Below, one piece after another: positions 1 to 9,694 of a stretch of DNA of 64,000 nt. The stretch spans positions 310,001 through 374,000 of the forward strand of contig JAEZJF010000013.1 of NCBI GenBank assembly GCA_023415825.1, in the 5' to 3' direction. A program made the translations under genes and the position numbers. Positions within the stretch are counted from its first letter, which is position 1; every line of letters begins with the position of its first letter. Below the pieces are notes generated by a model. That model was not told where the DNA came from, did no database searches, and saw only the letters and a program-made list of their open reading frames with translations. The DNA is from Bacillota bacterium (lineage in GTDB: Bacteria; Bacillota; Clostridia; DSM-8532).

Positions 1-1345
1 CGACGGACTGGTCAGCCAGATTCCTTCCCTGTTAATAGCTGTTGCCACAGGTATCATCGTTACACGCGCGGCTTCCGACGGAGATTTGGGAAGCGATATC
101 ATAAGGCAGCTCTTTAATAGCCCCCGCGTTCTCTATATAGCCGCGGGAGCTTGTCTTATATTGGTTCCTGTTCTATGGCAGTGGTCACTGCTATTAGTGG
201 CGGGATTTCTGATCTTCCTGGGAACCCGTATCCAGAATATGGCCCAGGAGGTTACCAAACAAGAGGAGCTTAAGGTTGAGGAACAGGAAGTTGAAGAGAT
301 CAGAAAACCCGAGAATGTGGTCTCGCTTCTTCAGATAGACCCTATCGAGCTTGAGTTTGGCTATGCGGTCATTCCGCTGGCGGACAAGAACCAGGGAGGG
401 GATCTCCTGGACCGTGTGGTCATGATCCGCCGCCAGCTGGCTCTCGAGCTGGGTGTTATTGTTCCCATCATCCGTCTACGGGATAATATTCAGCTTTCTC
501 CCAATCAATATGTCATCAAGATCAAAGGTGTTGAAGTGGCCAAAGGAGAGCTTATATTGGATCACTTCATGGCGATGAACCCCGGCACCGCAGACGAGGA
601 TATTGGCGGCATCCCCACTACTGAGCCTGCCTTTGGTCTGCCGGCTCTCTGGATCCCTGATACGATGCGAGACAGAGCTGAGATGATGGGCTATACCGTT
701 GTTGATCCGCCATCCATTGTAGCAACCCATATGACTGAGATTGTCAGACGTCACATCCATGAGCTTTTAGGCAGACAGGATGTCCAGACGCTGATTGATA
801 ATGTCAGAACAACGTACCCGGCCATTGTAGACGAATTAATTCCTAAGATCATGGCCCTGGGTGAGATACAGAAGGTTTTAGCCAACCTGCTTCGGGAGGG
901 CGTATCTATTCGGGATATGGTGACTATTTTAGAAACTCTTGCTGATTATGCGCCTATAACCCGTGATACAGACATGCTGACGGAATATGTCCGCCAGGGT
1001 CTGGGCAGGGCTATTTCAAAGACCTATCTTAACAACAGCAATTCAGAGGTTATTACCCTGGATCCAAAGCTCGAACAAATGATACTGGATTCTGTTCAAA
1101 AAACTGAAGCAGGATCCTATATGGCCATGGAGCCTTCCGTAAGCAACCGCATTGTGTCCAATGCGGCCAGTATGTCTGAGAAAATGGCGCAAAAAGGAAA
1201 GCAGCCCATAATCCTTGCATCTCCTGTGGTCAGGCTTTACTTTAAGCGGCTCACCGAGCATGCTATTCCCGGGTTAATTGTGCTGTCCTACAACGAGCTT
1301 GATCCCACTCTTGAGGTGAATGCCGTGGGGATGGTCAGTATTTAA
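1..1345 (+). CDS. flhA: Flagellar export gate protein FlhA (5' end outside window)
   Basis: Core membrane component of the flagellar type III export gate; its cytoplasmic domain docks export substrates and chaperones. The reading frame is open from base 2, where the residues DGLVSQIPSL and GIIVTRA match the conserved FlhA segment just before the last membrane helices. About 448 codons are present, roughly the C-terminal two thirds of a usual 680-700 aa protein. Two hydrophobic helices follow (around bases 125-230), then a charged linker and the large cytoplasmic domain. A TTG at 86 is in frame but internal, so it is not the real start. It heads the flagellar/chemotaxis operon in this window, with flhF 71 bp downstream. 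The family call is firm. Confidence 0.95.
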   Translation, partial: DGLVSQIPSLLIAVATGIIVTRAASDGDLGSDIIRQLFNSPRVLYIAAGACLILVPVLWQWSLLLVAGFLIFLGTRIQNMAQEVTKQEELKVEEQEVEEIRKPENVVSLLQIDPIELEFGYAVIPLADKNQGGDLLDRVVMIRRQLALELGVIVPIIRLRDNIQLSPNQYVIKIKGVEVAKGELILDHFMAMNPGTADEDIGGIPTTEPAFGLPALWIPDTMRDRAEMMGYTVVDPPSIVATHMTEIVRRHIHELLGRQDVQTLIDNVRTTYPAIVDELIPKIMALGEIQKVLANLLREGVSIRDMVTILETLADYAPITRDTDMLTEYVRQGLGRAISKTYLNNSNSEVITLDPKLEQMILDSVQKTEAGSYMAMEPSVSNRIVSNAASMSEKMAQKGKQPIILASPVVRLYFKRLTEHAIPGLIVLSYNELDPTLEVNAVGMVSI

Positions 1346-1416
1346 AAATGTGTCAAGAAAGATAAAATGTCCGGCAAAATGCAATAAAGCCAAAAAGAAA
1401 GGATCGGGGGTACGAA

Positions 1417-2784
1417 ATGAAGATACGCAGGTACACATGCAAGGATATGCAGGAAGCCTTGCTCAAGGTCAAAATGGATCTTGGGAGTGAAGCTGTGATC
1501 ATGAATAGCCGTAAGGTTAAACCCAAAGGCTTATTCGGAATATTTGCAAAACCCTTGATCGAAGTGGTGGCAGCCATTGATGATGATCTTGTCCGTCCGT
1601 CCAGGCCAAATCCTTACCAACAGAGGCCAGCGACCACTTATTCAACTTATCCGCAGCCTCCATTGCGGTCTTCTGTGGTGAGGGAAGATCATGAACCCAA
1701 TCTATACGGTTATACAAGTAAGGAACCAAGAACAGCCAGTCCTGAATATAAGGCTCCCGAACCAAAAGCGCAAGAGGCTATTATATCTGATGCTTCCCAT
1801 GCAAAGGAAAACAAAAGAATAGCGGATCTTGAAAGCAAGGTCAAAGATATGGGGAGTATTCTGGATCAAATTTATCAGGCTGTACAGGTTAAGGACCAGC
1901 CTGAACAGGTAAAAAAACCAGAAGCTCCTCCAGTGAATGTACCGAAAGCTATTCCTTGTGAGGAAAGCCTGAACTGCTTGAGAGATATCCTTTTTGAGCA
2001 AGATGTGGAGCCCAGGCTCATTGATAAGATCATAGACAAAATTATTGAGAGAGGCGGCCATGCACTTAGGCGGGAGGAGATCTTCGGGCTTGCCGGTAGG
2101 GTCATGACCGTTCTTATGGGTGAACCTGAACCCATTACAATCAAAGATCACAAACCCCATGTGGTTTTATTTATTGGGCCTACAGGTGTTGGAAAAACTA
2201 CCACTCTTGCTAAAATTGCGGCTGACTTCACCCTGACCCGGCAAAAAAAGGTGGGGCTCATCACGGCCGACACCTATAGAATAGCGGCGGTTGAACAGCT
2301 TAAAACCTACGCTGAAATCTTAAACCTTCAAGTAAATGTGGTCTATTCTCCCAATGAAATAAAGGATGCGGTAGAACGTTTGTCGGATAATGACCTCATC
2401 CTTATTGATACGGCAGGGAGAAGCCATAAGAACAAAGCACATTTTAATGAACTGAAAACGCTGATAAGCGCTGTCAACGCAGACGAGATCTTCTTGGTCA
2501 TGAGCTGCAATACAAGCCGTATGGCCATAAAAGAAATTTGTGAATATTATGCCTTTATTAAAAACTATAAGCTTCTTTTTACCAAACTTGATGAGTCGCC
2601 TGTCCCCGGTATTATCCTCAATGCACGGTATTTGACTGGCAAGCCCCTTTCATACACCACAGCCGGTCAGAGTGTCCCTGATGACCTGGATATTGCCGAC
2701 GTCAGGCAACTGGCCACAAGTATTTTGGCTAAAGACAGCATGCAGATTAAGCCATTCATCAGAGGAGGTGTTGAGGTACCATGA
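1417..2784 (+). CDS. flhF: Flagellar biosynthesis SRP-type GTPase FlhF
   Basis: FlhF is a signal-recognition-particle-type GTPase that helps set flagellar position and number, working with FlhG. The 455 aa protein has the short basic N-terminal B domain, a low-complexity proline-rich stretch (about residues 65-125), and then the NG domain. Visible motifs are the P-loop GPTGVGKTT (about residue 254), DTAGRS (about 331) and TKLDE (about 389). The length is normal for the family. The ATG at 1417 follows a purine-rich GGATCGGGGG ribosome site. Its stop overlaps the flhG start by 4 bp, so the two are probably translationally coupled. Confidence 0.95.
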   Translation: MKIRRYTCKDMQEALLKVKMDLGSEAVIMNSRKVKPKGLFGIFAKPLIEVVAAIDDDLVRPSRPNPYQQRPATTYSTYPQPPLRSSVVREDHEPNLYGYTSKEPRTASPEYKAPEPKAQEAIISDASHAKENKRIADLESKVKDMGSILDQIYQAVQVKDQPEQVKKPEAPPVNVPKAIPCEESLNCLRDILFEQDVEPRLIDKIIDKIIERGGHALRREEIFGLAGRVMTVLMGEPEPITIKDHKPHVVLFIGPTGVGKTTTLAKIAADFTLTRQKKVGLITADTYRIAAVEQLKTYAEILNLQVNVVYSPNEIKDAVERLSDNDLILIDTAGRSHKNKAHFNELKTLISAVNADEIFLVMSCNTSRMAIKEICEYYAFIKNYKLLFTKLDESPVPGIILNARYLTGKPLSYTTAGQSVPDDLDIADVRQLATSILAKDSMQIKPFIRGGVEVP

Positions 2785-3677
2785 ACGACCAGGCAGAAAC
2801 ACTCCGAAAAATAATGGATCATATGAAGCTCAAGGATGAAAGCCAGGAAGGCGTGAAAGAATTGCCTTCCAAGCAAGCAAGGGTCATAACTGTTACCAGC
2901 GGGAAAGGAGGTGTCGGGAAAACCAACGTCACCATTAATCTTGCTCTTGCCATAAGCAGAATGGGTTTAAAGGTCGTCATTCTAGATGTGGACTTCGGTC
3001 TTGGCAATATTGATGTGCTATTCGGAATTGTTCCGAAGTATACGCTTCTGGATCTCATTCATGAGGAAAAGAGCATATTAGAGGTTTTAACAGACGGACC
3101 TGAAAATATAAAGTTTTTGTCAGGGGGCTCGGGCGTGGAAGAGCTTATCCGTCTGGACCGTAAGCAGCTAAGACAATTTGTTACAAAAATTAATCTTCTT
3201 GACAAGCTTTTCGATATCATCCTCATTGATACAGGAGCAGGACTTTCGCAAAACGTCATGAGCTTTATTATGGCGGCGGATGAAGTGATTCTTGTAACGA
3301 CTCCGGAGCCTACGGCTATAACTGACGCCTATGCTTTGGTTAAGATGGTTTCAAGGAGAGATCGTAAAAAGCAAATAAAGATTTTGGTAAACAAAGCTGA
3401 AAATGTTAAGGAGGCTGAGGAAATTGCCAGTAAACTCAGTGTCGTTTCTGAAAAATTTTTGTCATTTAAGCTTTTAAAACTTGGGTATATATTATATGAT
3501 GACACTGTGACAAAAAGTGTCAAAATGCAGAAGCCCTTTAGCCTTTACAGTCCTAAGTGTCAGGCTTCTAAAAACATGACGGAGGTTGCCGAGAACCTGT
3601 TTTCCTCTGTAAATTCTGACAGAATACAGGGAGCGAAGGGATTTATTTCTAAACTATTGTCTATTTTTGGTGCATGA
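2781..3677 (+). CDS. flhG: MinD-like ATPase FlhG (YlxH)
   Basis: ParA/MinD-superfamily ATPase that partners FlhF in controlling flagellar number and placement; it acts at the membrane and cytoplasm boundary. The 298 aa protein carries a deviant Walker A motif GKGGVGKT at about residues 41-48 after a short N-terminal segment, followed by VVILDVDFGLGN (switch region) and LIDTGAG at about 147-152. The short N-terminal arm before the P-loop fits the FlhF-activating region known in FlhG. GGAGGTG lies just upstream, and the ATG overlaps the flhF stop as ATGA. After this gene there is a 122 bp gap with a likely promoter. Confidence 0.93.
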   Translation: MNDQAETLRKIMDHMKLKDESQEGVKELPSKQARVITVTSGKGGVGKTNVTINLALAISRMGLKVVILDVDFGLGNIDVLFGIVPKYTLLDLIHEEKSILEVLTDGPENIKFLSGGSGVEELIRLDRKQLRQFVTKINLLDKLFDIILIDTGAGLSQNVMSFIMAADEVILVTTPEPTAITDAYALVKMVSRRDRKKQIKILVNKAENVKEAEEIASKLSVVSEKFLSFKLLKLGYILYDDTVTKSVKMQKPFSLYSPKCQASKNMTEVAENLFSSVNSDRIQGAKGFISKLLSIFGA

Positions 3678-3690
3678 TTTGCTCGATATA

Positions 3691-3699
3691 TGTTATAAT
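3691..3699 (+). promoter_or_regulatory. Likely extended -10 promoter inside the fla/che operon
   Basis: TGTTATAAT lies in the 122 bp gap between flhG and the PilZ gene. TG plus one base before a perfect TATAAT is an extended -10 element, which can work without a good -35; I see no strong -35 at the right distance. It could give extra transcription of the pilZ-che-sigma part of the operon. Confidence 0.5.
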
Positions 3700-3799
3700 T
3701 TAAACTAATTAAGAAATGGCTAAAATATTTATTTTAGTCCATACGAAGTGAAACTTGAGAATTTAATAGGCTAATATAAATATAATGAGGTTTGTTTAG

Positions 3800-4480
3800 A
3801 TGGAAGCAATTAATCTTACTTTAGGTAACAAACTTGAGCTGGAGCTGTATGACAGCAAATTTGAACGTATTACGCCGATATTAGTCAGTCAGTTTGAAGC
3901 ATTGCTGCCTGATGGTTCGATGGAGATTTTAGCTCCCATTCATGAAGGCAGGATTTATCCGATTCATCGGGAAACTTTCATGGATGTGATTTACGAGCGG
4001 AACGGAGACTTGTTTAAGTTCCTGGCTGTTGTTTTAGAGCGAAGAGTGTCGGGGAATATCTATCTTTTAAGAATACAGCCCAGATCGGGAGAAGAGCGTC
4101 TGCAGCGTAGAACCTTTTTCAGATTCAGTTGCTTGTTGAACATCAAGTACCGTACGTTCGAACATAAAGAGACAAAAAGCGAAGGCCGCGGAGAGTTTAA
4201 AGAGACTATGACCAAGGATCTGAGCGGAGGAGGCTTATGTCTGCTGGTTAAAGAGAAGCCGCGTAATGGCTGGTTTTTGGAGGGTATTATCAATGTTGGG
4301 GCGGAGGTACGCTTTTTAGGACGAATTGTTCGTGTGATTAATGTCCATGAGAAGGGTATATTTAGTTATGAAGTCGGTATCGAATTTGATGAAATAAAGA
4401 ATATTGATCGAGAACGGATCATTAGTTACATTTTTGATTCACAGAGGAAATTGCTTAAAAAAGGCTGGTCTGGTAAATGA
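3800..4480 (+). CDS. YcgR-like PilZ-domain flagellar brake protein
   Basis: Predicted cyclic-di-GMP receptor that slows or stops the flagellar motor, as YcgR and YpfA do in other bacteria. The 226 aa protein has an N-terminal YcgR-type beta domain (about residues 1-95) and a C-terminal PilZ domain. The two parts of the c-di-GMP site are visible: RRTFFR at about 103-108 (RxxxR motif) and DLSGGG at about 140-145 (D/N-x-S-x-x-G motif). The start follows GAGG with 9 bp spacing. Its stop overlaps the cheB start by 4 bp, so it is coupled to the chemotaxis genes. Confidence 0.88.
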   Translation: MEAINLTLGNKLELELYDSKFERITPILVSQFEALLPDGSMEILAPIHEGRIYPIHRETFMDVIYERNGDLFKFLAVVLERRVSGNIYLLRIQPRSGEERLQRRTFFRFSCLLNIKYRTFEHKETKSEGRGEFKETMTKDLSGGGLCLLVKEKPRNGWFLEGIINVGAEVRFLGRIVRVINVHEKGIFSYEVGIEFDEIKNIDRERIISYIFDSQRKLLKKGWSGK

Positions 4481-5544
4481 ACAGTAACAAAATAAAGGTA
4501 CTTATCGTGGATGATTCTGCGTTTATGCGCAGGGTTATCCAGAACGTGTTTGAGCAGGATCCGGAGATTGATGTGGTAGGGGTCGCAAAAGACGGACTTG
4601 AAGCGTTAAAGAAGGCAAGAGAGCTTAATCCTGATGTCATTACTCTGGATGTTGAGATGCCATTAATGGATGGGATAAGCTGCCTTGAAAATTTACAAAA
4701 ACAGGGTTCTTATGGCATTATTATGGTTAGCAGCTTTACACTGGAAAGAGCTAACGCGACCATACGAGCGCTGGAGCTCGGTGCCTTTGATTTTATCACA
4801 AAGCCCGGAAGCGTTTTTGATTTGTCTTCGGAGGTCAAACGTAACGAAATTATTACCAAGGTTAAGCTCGCTTACCGAACCTTGAAAAAAGCAGAAACAC
4901 TGAGTCATTTAGAAAAAAGAGAACTCAAAAGCGATCTGGACGAAAAAGCCGGATCAGCTGAATTGAAATATATAGTAGCAATAGGAATCTCCACTGGCGG
5001 CCCAAGAGCGCTTTCAACTATTCTTCCAGAGTTTCCGGCCGACCTTCCGGCAGCTGTTGTCATTGTACAGCATATGCCGCCCGGGTTTACACGATCACTG
5101 GCTGTCAGGCTTAATGATACCTGCCGGCTTTTTGTCAAGGAAGCGGAGGATAATGATGTTCTTCGAGCAGGTTCGGTTTATATAGCGCCGGGTGATCATC
5201 ACTTAACCTTCGTAAGTGAAGGTCAGGTTACACGTATTAAGCTGACCAAAGATCCACCAACTGGGGGATTTAGACCCAGCGCCGATGTCATGATGACCTC
5301 TTTGGCCAAGGCGCAAGCCCAGCCTGTTATTGGTGTCATTATGACGGGGATGGGGAATGACGGAAGTAAGGGTTTGACAGAATTAAAAACGAAGAAATCT
5401 GCCTTTGTTATTGCGCAAGACGAGAGCAGCAGCATCGTTTACGGAATGCCCAGGGCAGCTGTAGAGCTGGGGATAGTGGATAAAACCGTTCCTCTGCAAG
5501 AAATACCAACCTGTATAATGAATTTCATGGGGGTGCGCCAGTAA
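4477..5544 (+). CDS. cheB: Chemotaxis glutamate methylesterase CheB
   Basis: Removes methyl groups from (and deamidates) chemoreceptors to reset sensitivity during adaptation. The 355 aa protein has an N-terminal receiver domain with acidic residues D12/D13 and phospho-acceptor D58 (in LDVEMP), a linker, and a C-terminal methylesterase domain. The catalytic Ser lies in GISTGG (about 172), the His in QHMPPGF (about 199), and the Asp in TGMGNDG (about 295). Length and domain order are normal. It overlaps the pilZ gene by 4 bp and cheA by 1 bp, all in one operon. Confidence 0.96.
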   Translation: MNSNKIKVLIVDDSAFMRRVIQNVFEQDPEIDVVGVAKDGLEALKKARELNPDVITLDVEMPLMDGISCLENLQKQGSYGIIMVSSFTLERANATIRALELGAFDFITKPGSVFDLSSEVKRNEIITKVKLAYRTLKKAETLSHLEKRELKSDLDEKAGSAELKYIVAIGISTGGPRALSTILPEFPADLPAAVVIVQHMPPGFTRSLAVRLNDTCRLFVKEAEDNDVLRAGSVYIAPGDHHLTFVSEGQVTRIKLTKDPPTGGFRPSADVMMTSLAKAQAQPVIGVIMTGMGNDGSKGLTELKTKKSAFVIAQDESSSIVYGMPRAAVELGIVDKTVPLQEIPTCIMNFMGVRQ

Positions 5545-7604
5545 TGGATATGAACCAATACCTCGACATATTCGTGGAAGAGTCAAAAGAGCATCTGCAG
5601 CTTCTCAACTCCTCACTTTTGGAGTTAGAGAAAAATAATCGGGATAAGGCTGTACTTAACGAAATCTTCCGTGTTGCCCATACTTTAAAAGGCATGGCGG
5701 GAACCATGGGCTACACAAAGATGCAAGTCTTGACCCATGATATGGAAGATGTATTGGATGCACTTCGCAATGAACGCATATTAGCCGATTCAAATATGGT
5801 GGATGTTCTGTTTAAGTGTCTGGATGCCTTGGAGACCTATGTCAACACAATTATGGCAACAGGTCATGAGGGCAGCGAATCCTTTACCGACGTAATAGAA
5901 GCTCTGGCTAATATTTTAAAAACCGGTGGTGCGGTACATACTCAGGAAAACAGTAATGGAAAGGCGGCTCCAAAAGTATCAGCGGATGCTTTGGACAAGC
6001 CTACCGTTGAGTTTAACCAATATGATGTCAATGTTATCAATAAAGCCCTTGAGATTGATATGAATGTTTTTGAGATTCATGTCATTTTTGATAAGGGTTG
6101 TCTTTTAAAAGCGGCGCGTGCTTTTATTGTTTTCCAGATTTTAGAGAAGAATTCCGAGGTTATCAAATCGGTTCCCAAGATTGAGGATATAGAAGACGAA
6201 AGGTTTGACTATGAATTTACCGTCATTGTCATAACCAAGCAGTCCAAGGAGTTTTTTGAAAGAGAAATCAATTCCGTTGCCGAGATTGCGAGCGTAAAGG
6301 TTGTTGCCATACAACCTGAGAATATGGATGCAACTCTCTCAAAGGAAGAGGCAGCAGTAGCAGCAGCGGCACTTATGGACTACAGCAAAAGCGCTGAAGC
6401 AGGCTCCAAGAATTCAGACAAGGAAGAGCAGCCCGGCAAAAAAGCTCAAAAAACAGGAAAGACAGTACGTGTTGATATTGACCGGCTGGATACCCTCATG
6501 AATTTGGTGAGTGAGCTTATCATCATTAAAACGCGGCTGGACGAAGCAAGCCGTGGCAGCAACGATGCAGATACTGAAAGTATTGAATATCTTGAGCGTA
6601 TTACCACAAGTCTTCATGACGCGGTTATGAAGGTTAGAATGGTGCCGGTTGAAACAGTCTTTAACCGATTCCCCAGAATGATACGGGACATTGCAAGAGA
6701 ACTTGACAAGGATATTGAGCTGCATATGTCAGGCGAGGATACTGAGCTTGATCGAACCGTTATCGATGAGATCGGTGATCCTCTTATCCATATCCTCAGA
6801 AATTCTGCCGACCATGGTCTGGAAACCCATGAAGAAAGATCAAAGGTTGGCAAGCCCACAGCAGGGAATATCTATCTGCGCGCTTATCAGGATGGCAACA
6901 ATGTCATCATTGAAGTAGAGGATGATGGTCGCGGCATTAATATCAACAAGGTCAGAAAGAAGATCATTGAAAAGGGTCTTGAATCTGCTGAAATTGTAGG
7001 ATCATTTTCTGATAAGGAAGCCATTGAGTTCCTCTTTAAGCCCAGCTTCAGCACTGCTGATAAGGTGACGGATCTTTCAGGCAGAGGCGTTGGCTTGGAT
7101 GTAGTTAAAACAAAGATTGAAGCCTTGGGCGGTATTGTTGAAGTAGAAACCCAGATGGGAAAAGGGAGCAAGTTTATCATTCGATTGCCCCTGACACTGG
7201 CCATTATTCAGGCCCTCCTGGTTAAAATCGGCCATGAGAAATATGCCATACCCTTAGGTTCCATCCAAGAAATAGACAATATTAAGCCTAGTGATCTTCG
7301 CCTGGTCAGAAACCAGGAGGTCATAATCTTACGCGAGGCGGTCATTCCTGTTGTCCGTCTGGACAAGGTTTTGGGTGTGCCGGGCACGCTTGCGGACAGT
7401 GAGAGGAAGAATCTCACCTGTGTTATAGTCAAAAAGGGAGATAAGCTGTCGGCCTTTACAGTTGATGCACTTATTGGTCAGCAGGAAATTGTTATTAAAT
7501 CTCTCGGCAAGGTTATGGCAGGCGTGAAATGTATTGCAGGCGCTACCATTTTAGGGGATGGCAATGTAGCCCTTATTGTGGATGTTAACTCGCTTGCCCT
7601 GTGA
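5544..7604 (+). CDS. cheA: Chemotaxis histidine kinase CheA
   Basis: Central kinase of the receptor array; it autophosphorylates and passes phosphate to CheY and CheB. The 686 aa protein shows a P1 HPt domain with the phospho-accepting His in VAHTLKG (H46), a variable P2 region (about 155-260), an acidic and alanine-rich linker, and a P3 dimerisation helix pair starting near VRVDIDRLDTLMNLV. P4 is the ATPase, with N box HILRNSADHG (about 416), G1 DDGRG (about 460) and G2 GRGVGLD (about 514). P5 is a CheW-like domain at the C terminus. All key residues are present. The ATG overlaps the cheB stop. Confidence 0.97.
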   Translation: MDMNQYLDIFVEESKEHLQLLNSSLLELEKNNRDKAVLNEIFRVAHTLKGMAGTMGYTKMQVLTHDMEDVLDALRNERILADSNMVDVLFKCLDALETYVNTIMATGHEGSESFTDVIEALANILKTGGAVHTQENSNGKAAPKVSADALDKPTVEFNQYDVNVINKALEIDMNVFEIHVIFDKGCLLKAARAFIVFQILEKNSEVIKSVPKIEDIEDERFDYEFTVIVITKQSKEFFEREINSVAEIASVKVVAIQPENMDATLSKEEAAVAAAALMDYSKSAEAGSKNSDKEEQPGKKAQKTGKTVRVDIDRLDTLMNLVSELIIIKTRLDEASRGSNDADTESIEYLERITTSLHDAVMKVRMVPVETVFNRFPRMIRDIARELDKDIELHMSGEDTELDRTVIDEIGDPLIHILRNSADHGLETHEERSKVGKPTAGNIYLRAYQDGNNVIIEVEDDGRGININKVRKKIIEKGLESAEIVGSFSDKEAIEFLFKPSFSTADKVTDLSGRGVGLDVVKTKIEALGGIVEVETQMGKGSKFIIRLPLTLAIIQALLVKIGHEKYAIPLGSIQEIDNIKPSDLRLVRNQEVIILREAVIPVVRLDKVLGVPGTLADSERKNLTCVIVKKGDKLSAFTVDALIGQQEIVIKSLGKVMAGVKCIAGATILGDGNVALIVDVNSLAL

Positions 7605-7640
7605 GCAAAAGCTGTATGGAGATAAAGGGGGTCCAAAGCT

Positions 7641-8099
7641 GTGGAATCGAAAAATAGTGTTAAGGAAGCCAGACAATTTGTAGTGTTTAAAGTGGCAGAC
7701 CAAGAGTTTGGAGCAGACATACATAAGGTTTCTATTATTGAAAAAGCCTTGAACATAGCCAGAGTTCCCACCACTCCCGTGTATATGAAGGGTGTGGTTA
7801 ACTTAAGAGGTGAGATCATTCCCATCATGAGTATACGCTTAAAATTCGGCTTGCCCGAAATAGAAGCTGATGATGACACGCGTATTATCATGTTCAAATT
7901 TAATGATGTAACCCTGGGGGTTATTGTGGACGCGGTAGCTGAGGTTGTGTCATTAAAGGAGAATGATATTGAGAGTGTGACTTCCATTACCAGCGACAGA
8001 AGCCTGGATTATATTATCGGCATAGCCAATATTCAAGGGAGGCTCATTACACTTCTCAATATAGAGAAGCTCATTATGGAGCTTGTAACGAAAGAATAA
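7641..8099 (+). CDS. cheW: Chemotaxis coupling protein CheW
   Basis: Scaffold that links chemoreceptors to CheA. The 152 aa protein is one CheW/SH3-like domain: FVVFKVADQEFGADIHKV at the start, VYMKGVVNLRGEIIPIM in the middle, and ITLLNIEKL near the end, all typical of CheW. I chose the GTG start at 7641 because a GGGGGTCC ribosome site sits just upstream and the product length is normal. It lies 36 bp after cheA and 21 bp before cheC. Confidence 0.95.
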   Translation: MESKNSVKEARQFVVFKVADQEFGADIHKVSIIEKALNIARVPTTPVYMKGVVNLRGEIIPIMSIRLKFGLPEIEADDDTRIIMFKFNDVTLGVIVDAVAEVVSLKENDIESVTSITSDRSLDYIIGIANIQGRLITLLNIEKLIMELVTKE

Positions 8100-8120
8100 T
8101 CTGAAAGGTGAAGTAACAAA

Positions 8121-8744
8121 ATGGCGGACAGCCTTGAATTTAGCGCTCTGGACAGCTTTCAGCTTGATGTACTTAAGGAGATCGGAAATATTGGTGCAGG
8201 CAATGCGGCAACCGCTCTCGCTAAAATGTTGGATAAAAAGATTGATATGAAGGTTCCTCAGATAAAAGTTATGAAGTTCTCCGAGGTCAGCGATGTCCTT
8301 GGCGGCGCTGAAACACAGGTTGTAGGTCTTCTTTTAAGTGTTCACGGCGATATTAACGGCAGTATGATGTTTATTCTCGATTACCAAAGTGCCCAGCTTC
8401 TTGTTAACATTTTAATGGGAAGACCCACCAGAGCCGAGTTGGAATATGATGAAATGACCTGTTCAGCATTGAAGGAGATAGGAAATATACTAGCGGGTTC
8501 TTACCTCTCGGCTTTATCCAATTTAACAAATCTGAAAATTATGCCCGGCGTTCCGGGGCTTGCCATTGATATGGCGGGTGCCATCTTGAGTGTTCCTGCT
8601 ATTGAATTCAGTAAGAATTCAGATACCGTTTTATATATAGAAAATGAATTCACAGACGGGTTAGACAGCGTTATCGGTAATTTGTTCCTAGTGCCGGATG
8701 AGGTTTCTTATGTCCGTTTGCTGCATGCATTAGGAGTAGTATAA
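8121..8744 (+). CDS. cheC: CheY-P phosphatase CheC
   Basis: Dephosphorylates CheY-P and binds CheD in the Bacillus/Thermotoga type of chemotaxis. The 207 aa protein has two copies of the CheC/CheX/FliY catalytic signature: LKEIGNIGAGNAATALA near residues 14-30 and LKEIGNILAGSYLSALS near 117-133. Each has the conserved Glu and Asn, so both active sites appear intact, as in CheC rather than a one-site relative. It ends in TAATG, shared with the cheD start, which fits the known CheC-CheD complex. Confidence 0.95.
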   Translation: MADSLEFSALDSFQLDVLKEIGNIGAGNAATALAKMLDKKIDMKVPQIKVMKFSEVSDVLGGAETQVVGLLLSVHGDINGSMMFILDYQSAQLLVNILMGRPTRAELEYDEMTCSALKEIGNILAGSYLSALSNLTNLKIMPGVPGLAIDMAGAILSVPAIEFSKNSDTVLYIENEFTDGLDSVIGNLFLVPDEVSYVRLLHALGVV

Positions 8745-9229
8745 TGTTTGAGCTGATAAAGGTAGGGATGGCTGATCTTAAGGTAGCTTACCACCCTTCC
8801 GTTTTAACCACACTGGGTCTTGGGTCCTGTGTGGGTATTGCCTTATATGACTATAAGAGAAAAATTATAGGTTTGGCACATATTATGCTGCCTAGCTCCA
8901 GAATTGCCACAGCCACGACTAATCGCGCAAAGTTTGCAGATACAGGCATTGTAGACCTTGTAAATGGAATGGTAGCTCTTGGGGCCGACCGCAGAATATT
9001 GGTTGCTAAGTTAGCCGGTGGTGCCCAGATGTTCGCGTTTGCCAGCGCCAATGAGTCCATGAAGATAGGATTGCGGAACAGTGAGGCTGCCCGTATGATA
9101 CTAACAGATATGAGTATTCCTATTTTAAGTGAAGATACAGGAGGGAATGTTGGTCGAACCATTGAGCTTTCTTCAGAAGACGGACGGCTCATGGTCAAGA
9201 CTATCGGCTCCGGGGTCAAATATATATAA
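8744..9229 (+). CDS. cheD: Chemoreceptor glutamine deamidase CheD
   Basis: Deamidates glutamines on chemoreceptors and stimulates CheC. The 161 aa protein shows the papain-like catalytic Cys in LGSCVGIALYD (about residue 29) and the catalytic His in GLAHIMLP (about 46), with a conserved KLAGGAQMF segment. The length is normal. It is directly coupled to cheC by the overlapping stop/start. Confidence 0.95.
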   Translation: MFELIKVGMADLKVAYHPSVLTTLGLGSCVGIALYDYKRKIIGLAHIMLPSSRIATATTNRAKFADTGIVDLVNGMVALGADRRILVAKLAGGAQMFAFASANESMKIGLRNSEAARMILTDMSIPILSEDTGGNVGRTIELSSEDGRLMVKTIGSGVKYI

Positions 9230-9242
9230 GTGAGGATGTTGT

Positions 9243-9635
9243 ATGGATTATGTCCGTAAGCTGCCTCTGCTGATGGCTGTAGCTAGTGCACTTATTGTAG
9301 GTATGGGGGGCTGTACACAAAAGGTATCGAATAAAGAAAATATGCTCAATATGCTCATTATCATGGTCGTCTTCTACATAGCGGGACATTTTATCAAATA
9401 TATGATAAATGGTATTCTGGAAGCAAAAAGGATAAAGGATGAGGAGATACTACAGGAGCAAAAGCGGATTGAGCAGGAAAAAAACTACGAAGAGATGAGC
9501 AAAAGGCAAGCAGGGAAAACAAAGGGATTGTCACTGGATCTTGTAGCTGATGATGATCTGGATTTTGAAAGCACAGATGAAGAATTCAACGCTCTTCCGG
9601 TTGCAGACTTCATCAAAAAGGAACTGAATCTATAA
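9243..9635 (+). CDS. Small membrane protein of the che operon, unknown function
   Basis: A 130 aa protein I do not recognise. It starts with a hydrophobic segment ending in GMGGC (possibly a lipobox, Cys24) and has a second membrane helix around residues 35-55. A charged coiled-coil stretch rich in Glu, Lys and Arg follows (about 60-95), then an acidic C-terminal tail. Its place between cheD and the flagellar sigma factor suggests a role in motility or envelope assembly, but the sequence gives no function. The start follows GAGG with good spacing. Confidence 0.7.
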   Translation: MDYVRKLPLLMAVASALIVGMGGCTQKVSNKENMLNMLIIMVVFYIAGHFIKYMINGILEAKRIKDEEILQEQKRIEQEKNYEEMSKRQAGKTKGLSLDLVADDDLDFESTDEEFNALPVADFIKKELNL

Positions 9636-9694
9636 ATATACGATCAAGATGACTTCCTGTGTCAGATCCTTCTGAAAGGAAGATGGAGGTAAAG

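Noticed and set aside
9659..9694. Upstream GTG start of the sigma factor at 9659
   Set aside because: The GGAGG site at 9685-9689 fits the ATG at 9695, and the extra residues are not typical of the family.
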